Origin: Candidatus Poribacteria bacterium
Lineage (GTDB): Bacteria > Poribacteria > WGA-4E > WGA-3G
Direction: 5' to 3'
DNA: 61,559 bases
Assembly: GCA_022819945.1 (NCBI GenBank)
Contig: JAJEGI010000110.1
Coordinates: 1 to 61,559 of the forward strand
Part shown: one piece after another, positions 33,001 through 42,500 of the stretch
Layout: each line of letters opens with the position of its first letter
How positions within the stretch are numbered: position 1 is the first letter of the stretch
Position numbers and translations under genes: made by a program
Notes under the pieces: generated by a model
Seen by the model: the letters and a program-made list of their open reading frames with translations, nothing else
The model's database searches: none
Told to the model about the DNA's origin: nothing

Positions 33001-34797
33001 ATGAAACAAACTTATTTTTTCATTTCAATGCTACTACTTGCTGCAACCCTTTTCCAAGCAAACGACGGACTAGCGCAAGATTATGTTCACTATGCTACTC
33101 TCATGGGACATACATCTTCTGTTATCATAGTCAAAGGTTTAGCGTTCAGTCCGGATGGGCATACCCTCGCAAGTTGGGGTTCTAGGGAAATTATCCTATG
33201 GAATGTAACGACGGGTCGTCGTAAAGCTATTCTTGCTAAGCATACGAGAAATGTCGAAAATGTTGTGTTCAGTCCGGATGAGCATACCCTCGCAAGTAGT
33301 GGAAACGCGGTTAGTTTGGACAGTAGTATCCATCTATGGAATGTTATCTCTGGTGTACACCTAAGAACCCTCTCGAAAGATCCCCGGATCGGTGTTAACA
33401 ATTTAGCATTTAGTCCTGATGGGCAGGTGTTGGCAGCTGGTGGCTTCATATCTGGACCTCCTAATCCTTCTCATGGAATTATTATGCTGTGGGATGCCAA
33501 CACCGGACAGTGGAAGAAAACGCTTACTGGACACTCGCGGGGGGTCACTAGCATAGCATTCAGTCCGGATGGACAGACGATCACAAGCGGGAGTTATGAC
33601 AACACGGTTCGGTTGTGGAATGCTGTTACAGGAGAAAATAAAACAACGCTCAAGCATTCGGTGAGAGGGAATCTTGATGTAGTCTTCAGTCCTGATGGGA
33701 AGACGCTAGCAAGTCGTGGTGGAAAAGAAGTTCGCTTGTGGGATGCTAACACATACCGTCACAAAGCCACTCTCACTGCTAACAATATGGAGATATGGAG
33801 CATAGTTTTCAGTCCTGATAGCCGTACTCTCGCTGGTGGGACTCTCTTTGTTGACCTATGGAATGCCTCCACAGGAGAACATAGGGCTACGCTTTCTAAG
33901 AGTGGTCTTGGGGCAGTGGAACATATAGTTTTCAGTCCTGATGGCAGCACTCTTGCTAGTGAGCGTTTCGGTCATATTGAACTGTGGAATGTTGTTACAG
34001 GTGTGCACCGGCAAACCCTCAGAGGAAGGACACCGATTTTCGCTCCTAATGGACAGATGTTTGCAAGTACAAGTGGTAGTTATGATGGGTCAATTCGTTT
34101 ATGGCGAGTTCCCGCCGCCCGTCCAATAGATATCAATCCTTTCACACCTCCAAAATCCCACGCTGACCAAATCTACGACAACGCCATCCGCTCAGTCATG
34201 TGGATAGTCAACCCAGGGATAAGTGAAGGCAGCGGCGTATTATTTGACGAGAAATTCAAACTCGCTGTTACCAATGCACACGTTCCAGGTAAACAGAGCA
34301 CAATAGATGTATACTTTCCGGTGCCTGGCGAAAAAGGTGAACTCATTAAAGACCGAAACTTCTATCTGACAAGCAAGGGCGTGCTAAAACGACTTGGTTA
34401 TTACACCAAAGGGCACGTCGTCGCGAGGAATGAGAAAACAGACCTTGCAATCATTAGACTTGATGGTCTTCCTGAAACCGCTCGCGAAATTGATTGGGAT
34501 TTCACCACATCCACAACAAATGCTGGCGATCTCGTGTACATATTGGGCAATCCGGGTGGACAAGAGTTATGGCGTTGGACACTCGGCGAATTTCTCAAGG
34601 ATCACGGGGATTTTCTACATCTCCAATCCGATGTGTTTGGTGGTAACAGTGGTGGACCGGTGCTTAACAAACAAGGCATCCTGATCGGCATTGTTGCCCG
34701 GAGCGACAGGCACATGAATGCATTGGCAATTCCGGTGCGGGATATAAACGGGTTATTGTCTGAATCGCAGTTGAAGCATTCACGATCCAGCAGATAA
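33001..34797 (+). CDS. secreted WD40-repeat protein with C-terminal trypsin-like protease
   Basis: The 598-residue protein has a signal peptide (YFFISMLLLAATLFQANDGLA). A WD40 propeller of at least seven repeats follows (about 35-385, each with a FSPDG.TLAS...LWN pattern). The C-terminal trypsin-like domain (about 395-598) has a complete triad: His427 in AVTNAHV, Asp481 in KTDLAII and Ser550 in GGNSGGPV. This fusion points to a regulated or scaffolded envelope protease. It sits downstream of the DUF5677-like gene and 57 bp before the tandem nuclease-like pair. Intracellular WD40-trypsin proteins occur in signalling and conflict systems, but this one is exported. Confidence 0.92.
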   Translation: MKQTYFFISMLLLAATLFQANDGLAQDYVHYATLMGHTSSVIIVKGLAFSPDGHTLASWGSREIILWNVTTGRRKAILAKHTRNVENVVFSPDEHTLASSGNAVSLDSSIHLWNVISGVHLRTLSKDPRIGVNNLAFSPDGQVLAAGGFISGPPNPSHGIIMLWDANTGQWKKTLTGHSRGVTSIAFSPDGQTITSGSYDNTVRLWNAVTGENKTTLKHSVRGNLDVVFSPDGKTLASRGGKEVRLWDANTYRHKATLTANNMEIWSIVFSPDSRTLAGGTLFVDLWNASTGEHRATLSKSGLGAVEHIVFSPDGSTLASERFGHIELWNVVTGVHRQTLRGRTPIFAPNGQMFASTSGSYDGSIRLWRVPAARPIDINPFTPPKSHADQIYDNAIRSVMWIVNPGISEGSGVLFDEKFKLAVTNAHVPGKQSTIDVYFPVPGEKGELIKDRNFYLTSKGVLKRLGYYTKGHVVARNEKTDLAIIRLDGLPETAREIDWDFTTSTTNAGDLVYILGNPGGQELWRWTLGEFLKDHGDFLHLQSDVFGGNSGGPVLNKQGILIGIVARSDRHMNALAIPVRDINGLLSESQLKHSRSSR

Positions 34798-34854
34798 ATT
34801 CAACATATAGGAGTAGGGCTGCTATACCAGTTCTTTAGAAGGAGATATCTCACA

Positions 34855-35475
34855 ATGGTTTATAACGATTTTACCTTAGGAACGGTAGTCGAAGCATTTC
34901 AACTGGAAGTCGTTGAAACTTTAGGCCTCTTTTCTGACATTGAACCGATTATACCACGTCCCCATTTCGCGACAGATCTTGAGGAAAGGGTGCGATTAGC
35001 CTTTGCAGTGAACACAGATAAAGCGAAGTCGGAATTTGTTATTTCTTATATCCTTTTTGAGTTGTGGGTACATTTGGATCGCTGTCCGACTCTTTTTTCT
35101 GGCATTGAATTCAATATTGATCCTGAAAAGGGTTTGACCGGTATGTGCGATTTTTTAATAAGTCTGTCCCCATTTTCATTTCTTGTAGAGGCACCTGTTA
35201 GTCTTTTTGTTAAAGTTCCGGATATTTCAGGAAAGGATGAGTCCCACGTAATTGGCCTCGGTGCCTGTGTCGCGGAGATGCTCGCCGCACAACGCTTTAA
35301 TAAGGCAAAAGGGAACGAAATCCCTTGCATTTATGGAGTTACTACTTCAGGAATAAATTGGCACTTTCTCAAACTGGAAGGGCAAAAACTCCACATTGAT
35401 CAGGCACTTTACCAAATTGTGCAGTCCGATAAGATACTTGGCATCCTCGCAAGTATGGTGGAGCAAAAGGCATAA
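34855..35475 (+). CDS. PD-(D/E)XK-like protein, copy 1 (degenerate active site)
   Basis: This 206-residue protein is paralogous along its whole length to the next gene. Both open with FTL(G/E)TV..AFQLE and share GLTG.CDFL.SLSP, CVAEMLAAQRFN and the C-terminal SDKILGILASM.EQK. The arrangement (Asp in CDFLISLSP, beta strand, then the E-x-K position) fits a restriction-endonuclease fold of the type common in cyanobacteria. In this copy the strand reads SLFVKVPDIS, so the Glu and Lys of the E-x-K signature are missing and a few residues are inserted. It is probably not catalytic. AAGGAG precedes the ATG. Confidence 0.8.
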   Translation: MVYNDFTLGTVVEAFQLEVVETLGLFSDIEPIIPRPHFATDLEERVRLAFAVNTDKAKSEFVISYILFELWVHLDRCPTLFSGIEFNIDPEKGLTGMCDFLISLSPFSFLVEAPVSLFVKVPDISGKDESHVIGLGACVAEMLAAQRFNKAKGNEIPCIYGVTTSGINWHFLKLEGQKLHIDQALYQIVQSDKILGILASMVEQKA

Positions 35476-35498
35476 GTGCGTATAGGAGGACCTCACAA

Positions 35499-36104
35499 AT
35501 GGCTTATAGCAATTTTACTTTAGAGACAGTACGAAAGGTTTTTCAACTGGAAGCTGATGAAGCTGCAGACCTTTCTTCGGGCATAGAGCCTGTGCCACCG
35601 AGTGAGTATCTCATTACGACATTGGCGCGCAAAGTGCCGTTAGCCCTCGCTATAGGCACAGAAAAAGCAAGTTCGGAATTGATTGTCGCGGACATTCTTG
35701 TTGAACTCCGTGAAAAATTTGAGCATCGCATTAGTTTTTTTTCAGGAATTGATTTTAGTGTTGATGCGGAAAGCGGCTTGACGGGTGTGTGTGATTTTCT
35801 GGTAAGTCTCTCGCCTACCCAATTTCATTTAGAGGCCCCTATTATTGTCCTTGTTGAGGCAAAAAAAGACAATCCAGTGCTCGGTTTCGGTCAGTGTGTT
35901 GCGGAGATGCTCGCCGCACAACGTTTCAATGCTGAGAGGGGAAATGATCTTCCTTGCATTTATGGAGCTGGCACTACAGGCACCATGTGGCAATTTCTCA
36001 AACTGGAGGCGCAGCGGCTCTACATAGATAGTGCTATCTATTCCATTGGGCAGTGCGACAAAATCCTCGGTATCCTCGCAAGTATGATAGAGCAAAAGGT
36101 TTAG
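35499..36104 (+). CDS. PD-(D/E)XK-like protein, copy 2 (intact motif)
   Basis: This 201-residue paralogue of the preceding gene keeps the motif: Asp in TGVCDFLVSLSP and Glu-x-Lys in IIVLVEAKKDN, followed by GFGQCVAEMLAAQRFN. The C-terminus (IYGAGTTGTMWQFLKLEAQ) matches a widespread cyanobacterial family of predicted nuclease-like proteins with no known role. GGAGG precedes the ATG, and the spacer to copy 1 is 23 bp, so they are cotranscribed. The pair may form a heterodimer in which only one subunit is active; that is inference. Confidence 0.85.
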   Translation: MAYSNFTLETVRKVFQLEADEAADLSSGIEPVPPSEYLITTLARKVPLALAIGTEKASSELIVADILVELREKFEHRISFFSGIDFSVDAESGLTGVCDFLVSLSPTQFHLEAPIIVLVEAKKDNPVLGFGQCVAEMLAAQRFNAERGNDLPCIYGAGTTGTMWQFLKLEAQRLYIDSAIYSIGQCDKILGILASMIEQKV

Positions 36105-36157
36105 TTTTTCTGCGGCAAACCTTGGAAACCTGATATCGTGCCTACAAAAAATAAAAA

Positions 36158-36189
36158 ATTTGCAATTAATATGCAAATTATGTTATAAT
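36158..36189 (+). promoter_or_regulatory. promoter of the pyr operon with a palindrome over the -35 box
   Basis: TTGCAA (36160-36165), 18-bp spacer, TATAAT (36184-36189). The -35 region lies in a perfect inverted repeat, ATTTGCA (36158-36164) and TGCAAAT (36172-36178), separated by 7 bases, which could be an operator for an unidentified regulator in addition to PyrR control. Confidence 0.65.
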
Positions 36190-36237
36190 TATAATAATCA
36201 ATAGGACGTTATATATTTCAAAAAACCTTTTTAATCC

Positions 36238-36361
36238 AATCCAGAGAGGTTGAAAAAAGGATGCAAGACTACAATTTGAATCGGAGCGAAAATTTAGACT
36301 GTCCATCGGAATTTATTGGATGATGCCTTTCTCGTTACTTTAGACGGGAGAGGCTTTTTTA
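36238..36361 (+). promoter_or_regulatory. PyrR-responsive transcription attenuator
   Basis: AATCCAGAGAGGTT (36238-36251) matches the PyrR-binding consensus ARUCCNGNGAGGYU exactly. It is flanked by pairing CCTTTTT and AAAAAGG runs that form the anti-antiterminator stem. About 75 nt later a GC-rich hairpin and U-tract form the terminator (36325-36361). When UMP-bound PyrR holds the binding loop, the terminator should form; at low UMP an antiterminator forms. The intermediate pairing was not computed. Confidence 0.85.
36325..36361 (+). terminator. attenuator terminator of the pyr operon
   Basis: GCCTTTCTCGT (36325-36335) pairs with ACGGGAGAGGC (36344-36354) over 11 positions including G-U pairs. 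Seven Ts follow, the last interrupted by A. Confidence 0.85.
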
Positions 36362-36389
36362 TTATCAAGAGATCTCATAGGACCGAAAA

Positions 36390-36944
36390 ATGGAAATGCG
36401 TGAAAAAGCACAAGTCATGAACGCCGAAGAGATTCGTCGCGCTTTGCTCAGGATCGCTCACGAAATTTTAGAGCAGAATCATAAACACATTGAAGAACTC
36501 GTATTTGTCGGGGTTAAAAGTAGAGGCGATTTTATTGCACACCGCATTGCTGAAAACCTTGAACGTATTGAGGAAATCGAGGTTGATGTTGGTGCCATTG
36601 ATGTCACGCTCTATCGAGACGATATTAATCTCCATGAGACACAAATTCAGGTTAGCAATACCGAACTTCCGTTTGACATTACTGGTAGATGGGTTATCTT
36701 GGTAGACGAAGTCCTCTATACGGGACGCACGGTTCGCGCGGCAATGGATGCACTCATGGATTTCGGTCGTCCAGCTGCAATCCAATTGGCGACGCTAATC
36801 GACAGAGGACATCGCGAATTGCCGATTGCCGCTGATTACGTCGGCAAAAATGTTCCCACCTCCCGAAGAGAGTTTGTTCGGGTGCGGCTCGCCGAAGAGG
36901 GTGGCGTAGATTCAGCGACCATTTATGAAAGGGAAGGTGAATGA
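36390..36944 (+). CDS. pyrR: bifunctional pyr operon attenuator / uracil phosphoribosyltransferase
   Basis: PyrR binds pyr mRNA in response to UMP/UTP and also has uracil phosphoribosyltransferase activity. The 184-residue type I PRTase has the PRPP loop VILVDEVLYTGRTVRAAMD. It also shows ELVFVGVKSRGDFIAHRIAE, the basic HRELPIAADYVGKNVPTSRREFV segment, which forms part of the RNA-binding face in studied PyrR, and a C-terminal VRLAE. It is the first gene after a matching attenuator and overlaps pyrC by 4 bp, so the regulator controls its own operon. Length is normal. Confidence 0.96.
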   Translation: MEMREKAQVMNAEEIRRALLRIAHEILEQNHKHIEELVFVGVKSRGDFIAHRIAENLERIEEIEVDVGAIDVTLYRDDINLHETQIQVSNTELPFDITGRWVILVDEVLYTGRTVRAAMDALMDFGRPAAIQLATLIDRGHRELPIAADYVGKNVPTSRREFVRVRLAEEGGVDSATIYEREGE

Positions 36945-38218
36945 GCGACGCGTGTATTATTAACGGACATATTATCGATCCAGCTAATAACATTGATGAA
37001 GTTGGGGATATCTCTATCACCGATGGCAAGATCGCCAAGGTTGGTGGTAAGGAAGCGTTAACCGATCTCCAAAATGCCAATGTGTACGATGCGACGGGGT
37101 TGATTGTCGTGCCGGGCTTAATCGATATGCATGTCCATCTCCGTGAACCCGGGTTTGAACATAAGGAGACAATCGCGACTGGTACGGCAGCGGCAGCAGC
37201 GGGCGGATTCACATCTGTTGCCTGCATGGCAAACACGTCACCGGTAATAGACACGCCTGAAAAGATTGAGCAGATTTACGATATCGCGAGCAAAACTGCG
37301 ACGACAAATGTGTTTCCTTTCGGCAGTATTACCACAGGTCTTGCGGGTGAAGAACTTACCGATATGCGTGGGATGCATTCCGCAGGGGCAGTCGGTTTCA
37401 GCGATGATGGCGTTACTGTCATGAACGCCGCGCTTATGCGCGATGCACTCACATTGAGCGCAGAACTCGGTTTTCCGATCATGGTTCACTGCGAAGAGCA
37501 TAACCTCAACGCAGGTGCCGTCATGAATTTGGGAGAGACTTCCCGAAAGTTGGGACTTGTCGGTAGCCCGAACGCTGCAGAAGACATCATCGTTGCCCGC
37601 GATATTATGTTGGCAGAGATGACAGGCGGACACCTCCATGTGCTACACGTTAGTACGGCAGGTGCTGTTGAACTGATACGTCAAGCGAAAAAACGGGGTG
37701 TTCATGTGACTGCTGAGGTGTGTCCACACCACTGGATCCTTACAGATAGTGAAGTAGAGAAGCAGGGAACAAATGCTAAGATGCATCCACCGCTCCGCAC
37801 ACAGACCGATATTGATGCAATTATTGAAGGGCTACGTGATGGAACGATTGACGCAATCGCGACCGATCACGCACCGCACGCGCCTTCGGAAAAAGCACAA
37901 GGTATGCTTGATGCCCCTAACGGAATTATCGGTTTAGAGACGTGTCTATCGCTTGCGTTGACATATCTGGTTCAACCGGGGCACCTTACATTGACGGAAG
38001 CGATCGCGAAAATGACCGCCATTCCAGCGAATATACTCGGTATTGATCGTGGGACGCTTTCTGTTGGTGCTGTTGGGGACGTTACTGTTATTGATGTTGA
38101 CGCGATAAATCGGGTTGACGTAACAAAATCTCGTTCAAAAAGCCGAAACACACCTTTCACAGGATGGGAACTCAGAGGTTGGCAAACGATTACACTCCGA
38201 GAGGGAAAGAAAATATGA
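36941..38218 (+). CDS. pyrC: dihydroorotase
   Basis: Dihydroorotase converts carbamoyl-aspartate to dihydroorotate, the third step of pyrimidine synthesis. The 425-residue class I-type protein has the binuclear metal motif IDMHVHLREPGFEHKE. It continues with GGFTSVACMANTSPVIDTPE, VMVHCEEHNLN-like and VLHVSTAGAVE segments, and the catalytic Asp in AIATDHAPHAPSEK. The start overlaps the pyrR stop (ATGA) and its own stop overlaps the carA start, indicating coupling. pyrB is not in this window, unlike the usual pyrR-pyrB-pyrC arrangement. Confidence 0.96.
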   Translation: MSDACIINGHIIDPANNIDEVGDISITDGKIAKVGGKEALTDLQNANVYDATGLIVVPGLIDMHVHLREPGFEHKETIATGTAAAAAGGFTSVACMANTSPVIDTPEKIEQIYDIASKTATTNVFPFGSITTGLAGEELTDMRGMHSAGAVGFSDDGVTVMNAALMRDALTLSAELGFPIMVHCEEHNLNAGAVMNLGETSRKLGLVGSPNAAEDIIVARDIMLAEMTGGHLHVLHVSTAGAVELIRQAKKRGVHVTAEVCPHHWILTDSEVEKQGTNAKMHPPLRTQTDIDAIIEGLRDGTIDAIATDHAPHAPSEKAQGMLDAPNGIIGLETCLSLALTYLVQPGHLTLTEAIAKMTAIPANILGIDRGTLSVGAVGDVTVIDVDAINRVDVTKSRSKSRNTPFTGWELRGWQTITLREGKKI

Positions 38219-39312
38219 AAGCGATTCTGGCATTAGCCGACGGAACAGTTTTTGAGGGTGAGCAGTTTGGCACGACCGGCGAAACCGTCGGTGAGGTTGT
38301 CTTCAATACCAGTATGACGGGTTACCAAGAAGTTTTGACCGATCCCTCCTACAAAGGACAAATCGTTACGATGACATATCCCTTGATAGGTAATTACGGC
38401 TGTAACGAAGCGGACGTTGAATCTATCGGTCCGCAAGTGGAAGGGTTTGTTGTTCGTGAATATAGCGCGTACCATAGCAATTGGCGTTCAAAATGGAGTT
38501 TAGATACCTACCTTTCCGAACACGGTATCATCGGGATACAAGGGATTGATACCCGCGCGCTTACCCGCCGTCTCCGGGTTCACGGCGTGATGAACGGATG
38601 TCTCTCTACAGAGGATTTGGATCCTAAAAGTCTTATTGCGAAAGCCAAAGCGTGGCACGGCTTAGTCGGTTGGGATTTGGTGCAACGTGTGACATGCCCA
38701 AATCCGTATGCGTGGCAGCACCAGAGTGATAACAACTCTGACGCTAAATATCGCGTCATAGCACTTGATTTCGGTATTAAATATAATATTTTGCGTCAAC
38801 TCACTGAGCACGGCTGCGAGGTTCAAGTTGTACCTGCAAAGACAGCTGTTGAAGAGATTCTCGCCGCGGAGCCAGATGGCGTTTTTCTGTCAAATGGTCC
38901 GGGTGATCCGATGCCAGTTGGCTATGCGATTGAAACGATCCGAGGCTTAATGGACAAAAAGCCGCTTTTCGGGATCTGTTTGGGTCACCAACTCCTGGGG
39001 CTTGCCCTCGGTGGAAAAACGTTTAAACTGAAGTTTGGACATCGAGGGGCGAATCAACCTGTCAAGCATCTTGAAACCGACAAGGTTGAGATTACCTCAC
39101 AAAACCACGGATTCTGCGTTGATATTGATTCACTGCCGAACAGCGTTGATATTACGCATATCAATCTAAATGATGACACACTTGAAGGGATACAGCATCG
39201 GGAGTATCACATTTTTTCTGTACAGTATCACCCGGAAGCATCTCCTGGTCCGCACGATGCCAGTTATCTCTTTTCGCGTTTTACAGAGATGATGGATACG
39301 AAAAGTCGTTAG
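38215..39312 (+). CDS. carA: carbamoyl-phosphate synthase small subunit
   Basis: CarA hydrolyses glutamine and channels ammonia to CarB. From the ATG at 38215 (ATGA overlap with pyrC, GAGGGAAAG upstream) the protein is 365 residues. The N-terminal CPSase domain begins ILALADGTVFEGEQFG and includes FNTSMTGYQEVLTDPSY. The class I glutamine amidotransferase domain has Cys255 in GICLGHQLLG and His339-x-Glu341 in QYHPEASPGPHD. The upstream frame to 38164 lies inside pyrC and lacks support. Confidence 0.96.
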   Translation: MKAILALADGTVFEGEQFGTTGETVGEVVFNTSMTGYQEVLTDPSYKGQIVTMTYPLIGNYGCNEADVESIGPQVEGFVVREYSAYHSNWRSKWSLDTYLSEHGIIGIQGIDTRALTRRLRVHGVMNGCLSTEDLDPKSLIAKAKAWHGLVGWDLVQRVTCPNPYAWQHQSDNNSDAKYRVIALDFGIKYNILRQLTEHGCEVQVVPAKTAVEEILAAEPDGVFLSNGPGDPMPVGYAIETIRGLMDKKPLFGICLGHQLLGLALGGKTFKLKFGHRGANQPVKHLETDKVEITSQNHGFCVDIDSLPNSVDITHINLNDDTLEGIQHREYHIFSVQYHPEASPGPHDASYLFSRFTEMMDTKSR

Positions 39313-39406
39313 TCGGGTTTTTAAATTGGGTTTCTGCTTCGATTTGTCCGATGTCCAAATTGGGCTTCCGACTAAGGACATAAAGAGGCGCATCAAAAAA
39401 CATAGT

Positions 39407-39438
39407 CCCAAGCAACGCGCCGGGTTTATTTGCTTGGG
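39407..39438 (+). terminator. stem-loop between carA and carB
   Basis: CCCAAGCAA (39407-39415) and TTGCTTGGG (39430-39438) form a 9-bp stem with TGTTTCTTC after it. The T-run is weak; it may attenuate transcription between carA and carB rather than end it. The rest of the 202-bp spacer holds no gene. Confidence 0.4.
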
Positions 39439-39514
39439 TGTTTCTTCATAGATATACGGAAAGGCACTTTGACATCACAGTCTCACCTCACCGAACCGCA
39501 AGGTAAAATAAAAA

Positions 39515-42500
39515 ATGCCAAAGCGAACAGATATAGACAAGATCTTAATTATAGGGTCCGGTGCGATTATCATTGGGCAAGCGTGTGAGTTCGATTACTC
39601 AGGAACGCAGGCGTGTAAAGCACTAAAAGAGGAAGGGTATGAGATTACCCTTGTCAACAGCAACCCGGCCACCATCATGACGGATTCGGATTTCGCGGAT
39701 CAGACGTATATTGAACCGATAACAGCCGATACAGTGGAACTTATACTTGAAAAAGAACGTCCAGATGCGTTGCTGCCGACACTCGGTGGGCAAACCGCTT
39801 TGAATGTGTCTGTCGAACTTGCGGAATCCGGTGCGTTAGATAAGTACGGGGTTGAGCTGATCGGTGCGAAATTGCCTGCGATCCAAAAAGCGGAGGACCG
39901 CGCGCTCTTCAAAGAGGCGATGGTGAAAATCGGGTTGGAAGTCCCACAGAGTGGCATTGCCCACACTGTGCAAGAAGCCCTTGCGCTTATCAAACAGATC
40001 GGTTTCCCGGCGATCATCCGTCCGGCATTTACACTCGGTGGCACAGGCGGTGGTATCGCTTACAATATCGAAGAATACGAGAAGATGGTCGCAGCGGGAC
40101 TTGCCTTAAGCCCGATCAGTGAGTTGCTCATTGAAGAATCTGTCATCGGATGGAAAGAATTTGAGTTAGAGGTGATGCGCGATGGGGCGGACAACGTTGT
40201 CATCATCTGTTCTATTGAAAACGTTGATGCGATGGGAGTCCATACCGGTGATAGCATTACCGTCGCACCTATCCAGACATTGACGGACAAAGAATATCAA
40301 CTGATGCGGGATTCGGCGATTAAGATTATCCGCGAGATTGGTGTTGATACCGGTGGTTCCAATATCCAGTTCGCTGTTGATCCGAGGACAGGTAAACAGG
40401 TGGTTATTGAGATGAACCCGCGTGTCTCCCGTAGTTCCGCGCTTGCCTCAAAAGCCACGGGATTCCCAATCGCCAAAATCGCTGCGAAGCTGGCTGTCGG
40501 TTATAATTTGGATGAGATTCCAAACGACATCACCGCTGAAACCCCTGCCTGCTTTGAACCGACGATTGATTACGTGGTTGTCAAAATCCCGCGCTGGGCG
40601 TTTGAAAAGTTTCAAGGCACCGATGAAACACTGACAACACAGATGAAATCTGTCGGCGAGGCTATGGCTATCGGTGGAACGTTTAAAGAAGCGTTACAGA
40701 AAGGGTTGAGGTCTCTGGAGACTGGATGGTTTGGGTTAGATAACCATCCACTTGATGAGCTTCCACTTTCCGAACTTCCGAGTAAACTCAGCATCCCGAA
40801 TGTGAAACGGATTTTTTATATCAAAGCCGCCCTCACACGTGGAATGAGCATTGAGGATATTCATGCTTACACGCACATTGACCCGTTTTTTCTTTATAAT
40901 TTGAAAGAGATAGTTGATTTTGAAAAAGGGTTAGCGGCACCCCATATACATCAATCCATGCAAGAATGGAAGAATGGAAGAATGGAAGAACCGCGTACTT
41001 CCAGCCTTCCAGCCTTTCACCCTTCCATCCATCCGCTCTTTCGTCAGGCAAAACAATTTGGGTTTTCTGATCGACAGTTAGCGGACATCTACGACGTATC
41101 CGAAGAGGCTATCCGTGAGTGTCGAAATGAACTCGGCATTGAGGCGACATTCAAAACCGTTGATACCTGTGCTGCAGAGTTTGAGGCAGAGACCCCGTAC
41201 TACTATTCTACCTGTTCGAGTGAAGACGAGGTACGTCCGTCTGATAAACCGAAAATCATGATTCTTGGTGGGGGTCCCAACCGGATCGGACAGGGCATCG
41301 AATTTGATTATTGTTGTGTTCACGCCGCGCTCGCACTTAAAGACGATGGTTATGAGACGATCATGGTAAACAGCAACCCTGAGACTGTTAGCACTGATTA
41401 CGACACCTCGGATCGGCTCTATTTTGAGCCGTTGACTCGTGAAGATGTATTGAACATCTATCACAAAGAGAAGCCTGCCGGTGTTATCGTTCAGTTTGGT
41501 GGACAGACCCCGCTAAATCTCGCTGTTGCCCTGAAGGATGCAGGCGTACCCATAATCGGCACAAGCCCTGAAGATATAGCACGTTCCGAAGATCGACGCC
41601 TCTTTAAAGCGGTATTGGACGACATCGGGTTGATGCAATCACCCAACGGAACGGCGACATCGAGCGAGGAAGCCGCGCCTATTGCTGCCGCGCTTGGCTA
41701 TCCTGTTATTGTCCGCCCATCATATGTGTTGGGTGGGCGTGCCATGCAGATTGTTTACGACGAGGAACTCCTACACGACTATATGAACACGGCTGTCGAA
41801 GCATCACCGGAGCATCCTGTACTCATTGATAAATATCTTGAAGAGGCGATTGAAGTCGATGTTGATGCAATCTCTGATGGGAATCTAACCGTTATCGGTG
41901 GTATCATGGAGCACATCGAAGAAGCCGGTATCCATTCTGGAGACAGTGACTGTGTGTTGCCACCTTATACACTCGTAGATGAACAAATTGAGCAGCTCAA
42001 AACCTTTACGTACGACTTAGCGAAAGCACTCCGTGTCCGTGGCTTGATGAACGTCCAATACGCGATAAAGAACGATGAAATTTATGTGCTTGAGGTGAAT
42101 CCCCGTGCATCTCGAACGATTCCGTTTGTCAGTAAAGCGATCGGTGTCCCTTTGGCGAAACTCGCTGCACGCGTAATGGCGGGTAAAACACTTGAGGAAC
42201 TCGGCTTCACGCGCGAGATTGAACCCGTCTATTTCAGTGTCAAGGCACCTGTTTTTCCGTTTAACCGCTTTCCCGGTTCAAACACGCGTTTGGGCCCCGA
42301 GATGAAATCAACGGGTGAAGTCATGGGGATTGATACGGATGTCTCCCGCGCCTTTGCGAAGGCACAGAAAGCCTGTGGTTACAGTTTACCACTTGGTGGT
42401 AAAGTTTTCATCAGTGTAAAAAATAAGGACAAACGCGCGATTATCTTCATCGCTAAGAAACTGACAGATATGGGTTTTGAGCTCATCGCTACACATGGAA

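Noticed and set aside
33001..34797. Intracellular WD40-trypsin defence protein
   Set aside because: A clear N-terminal signal peptide places it outside the cytoplasm.
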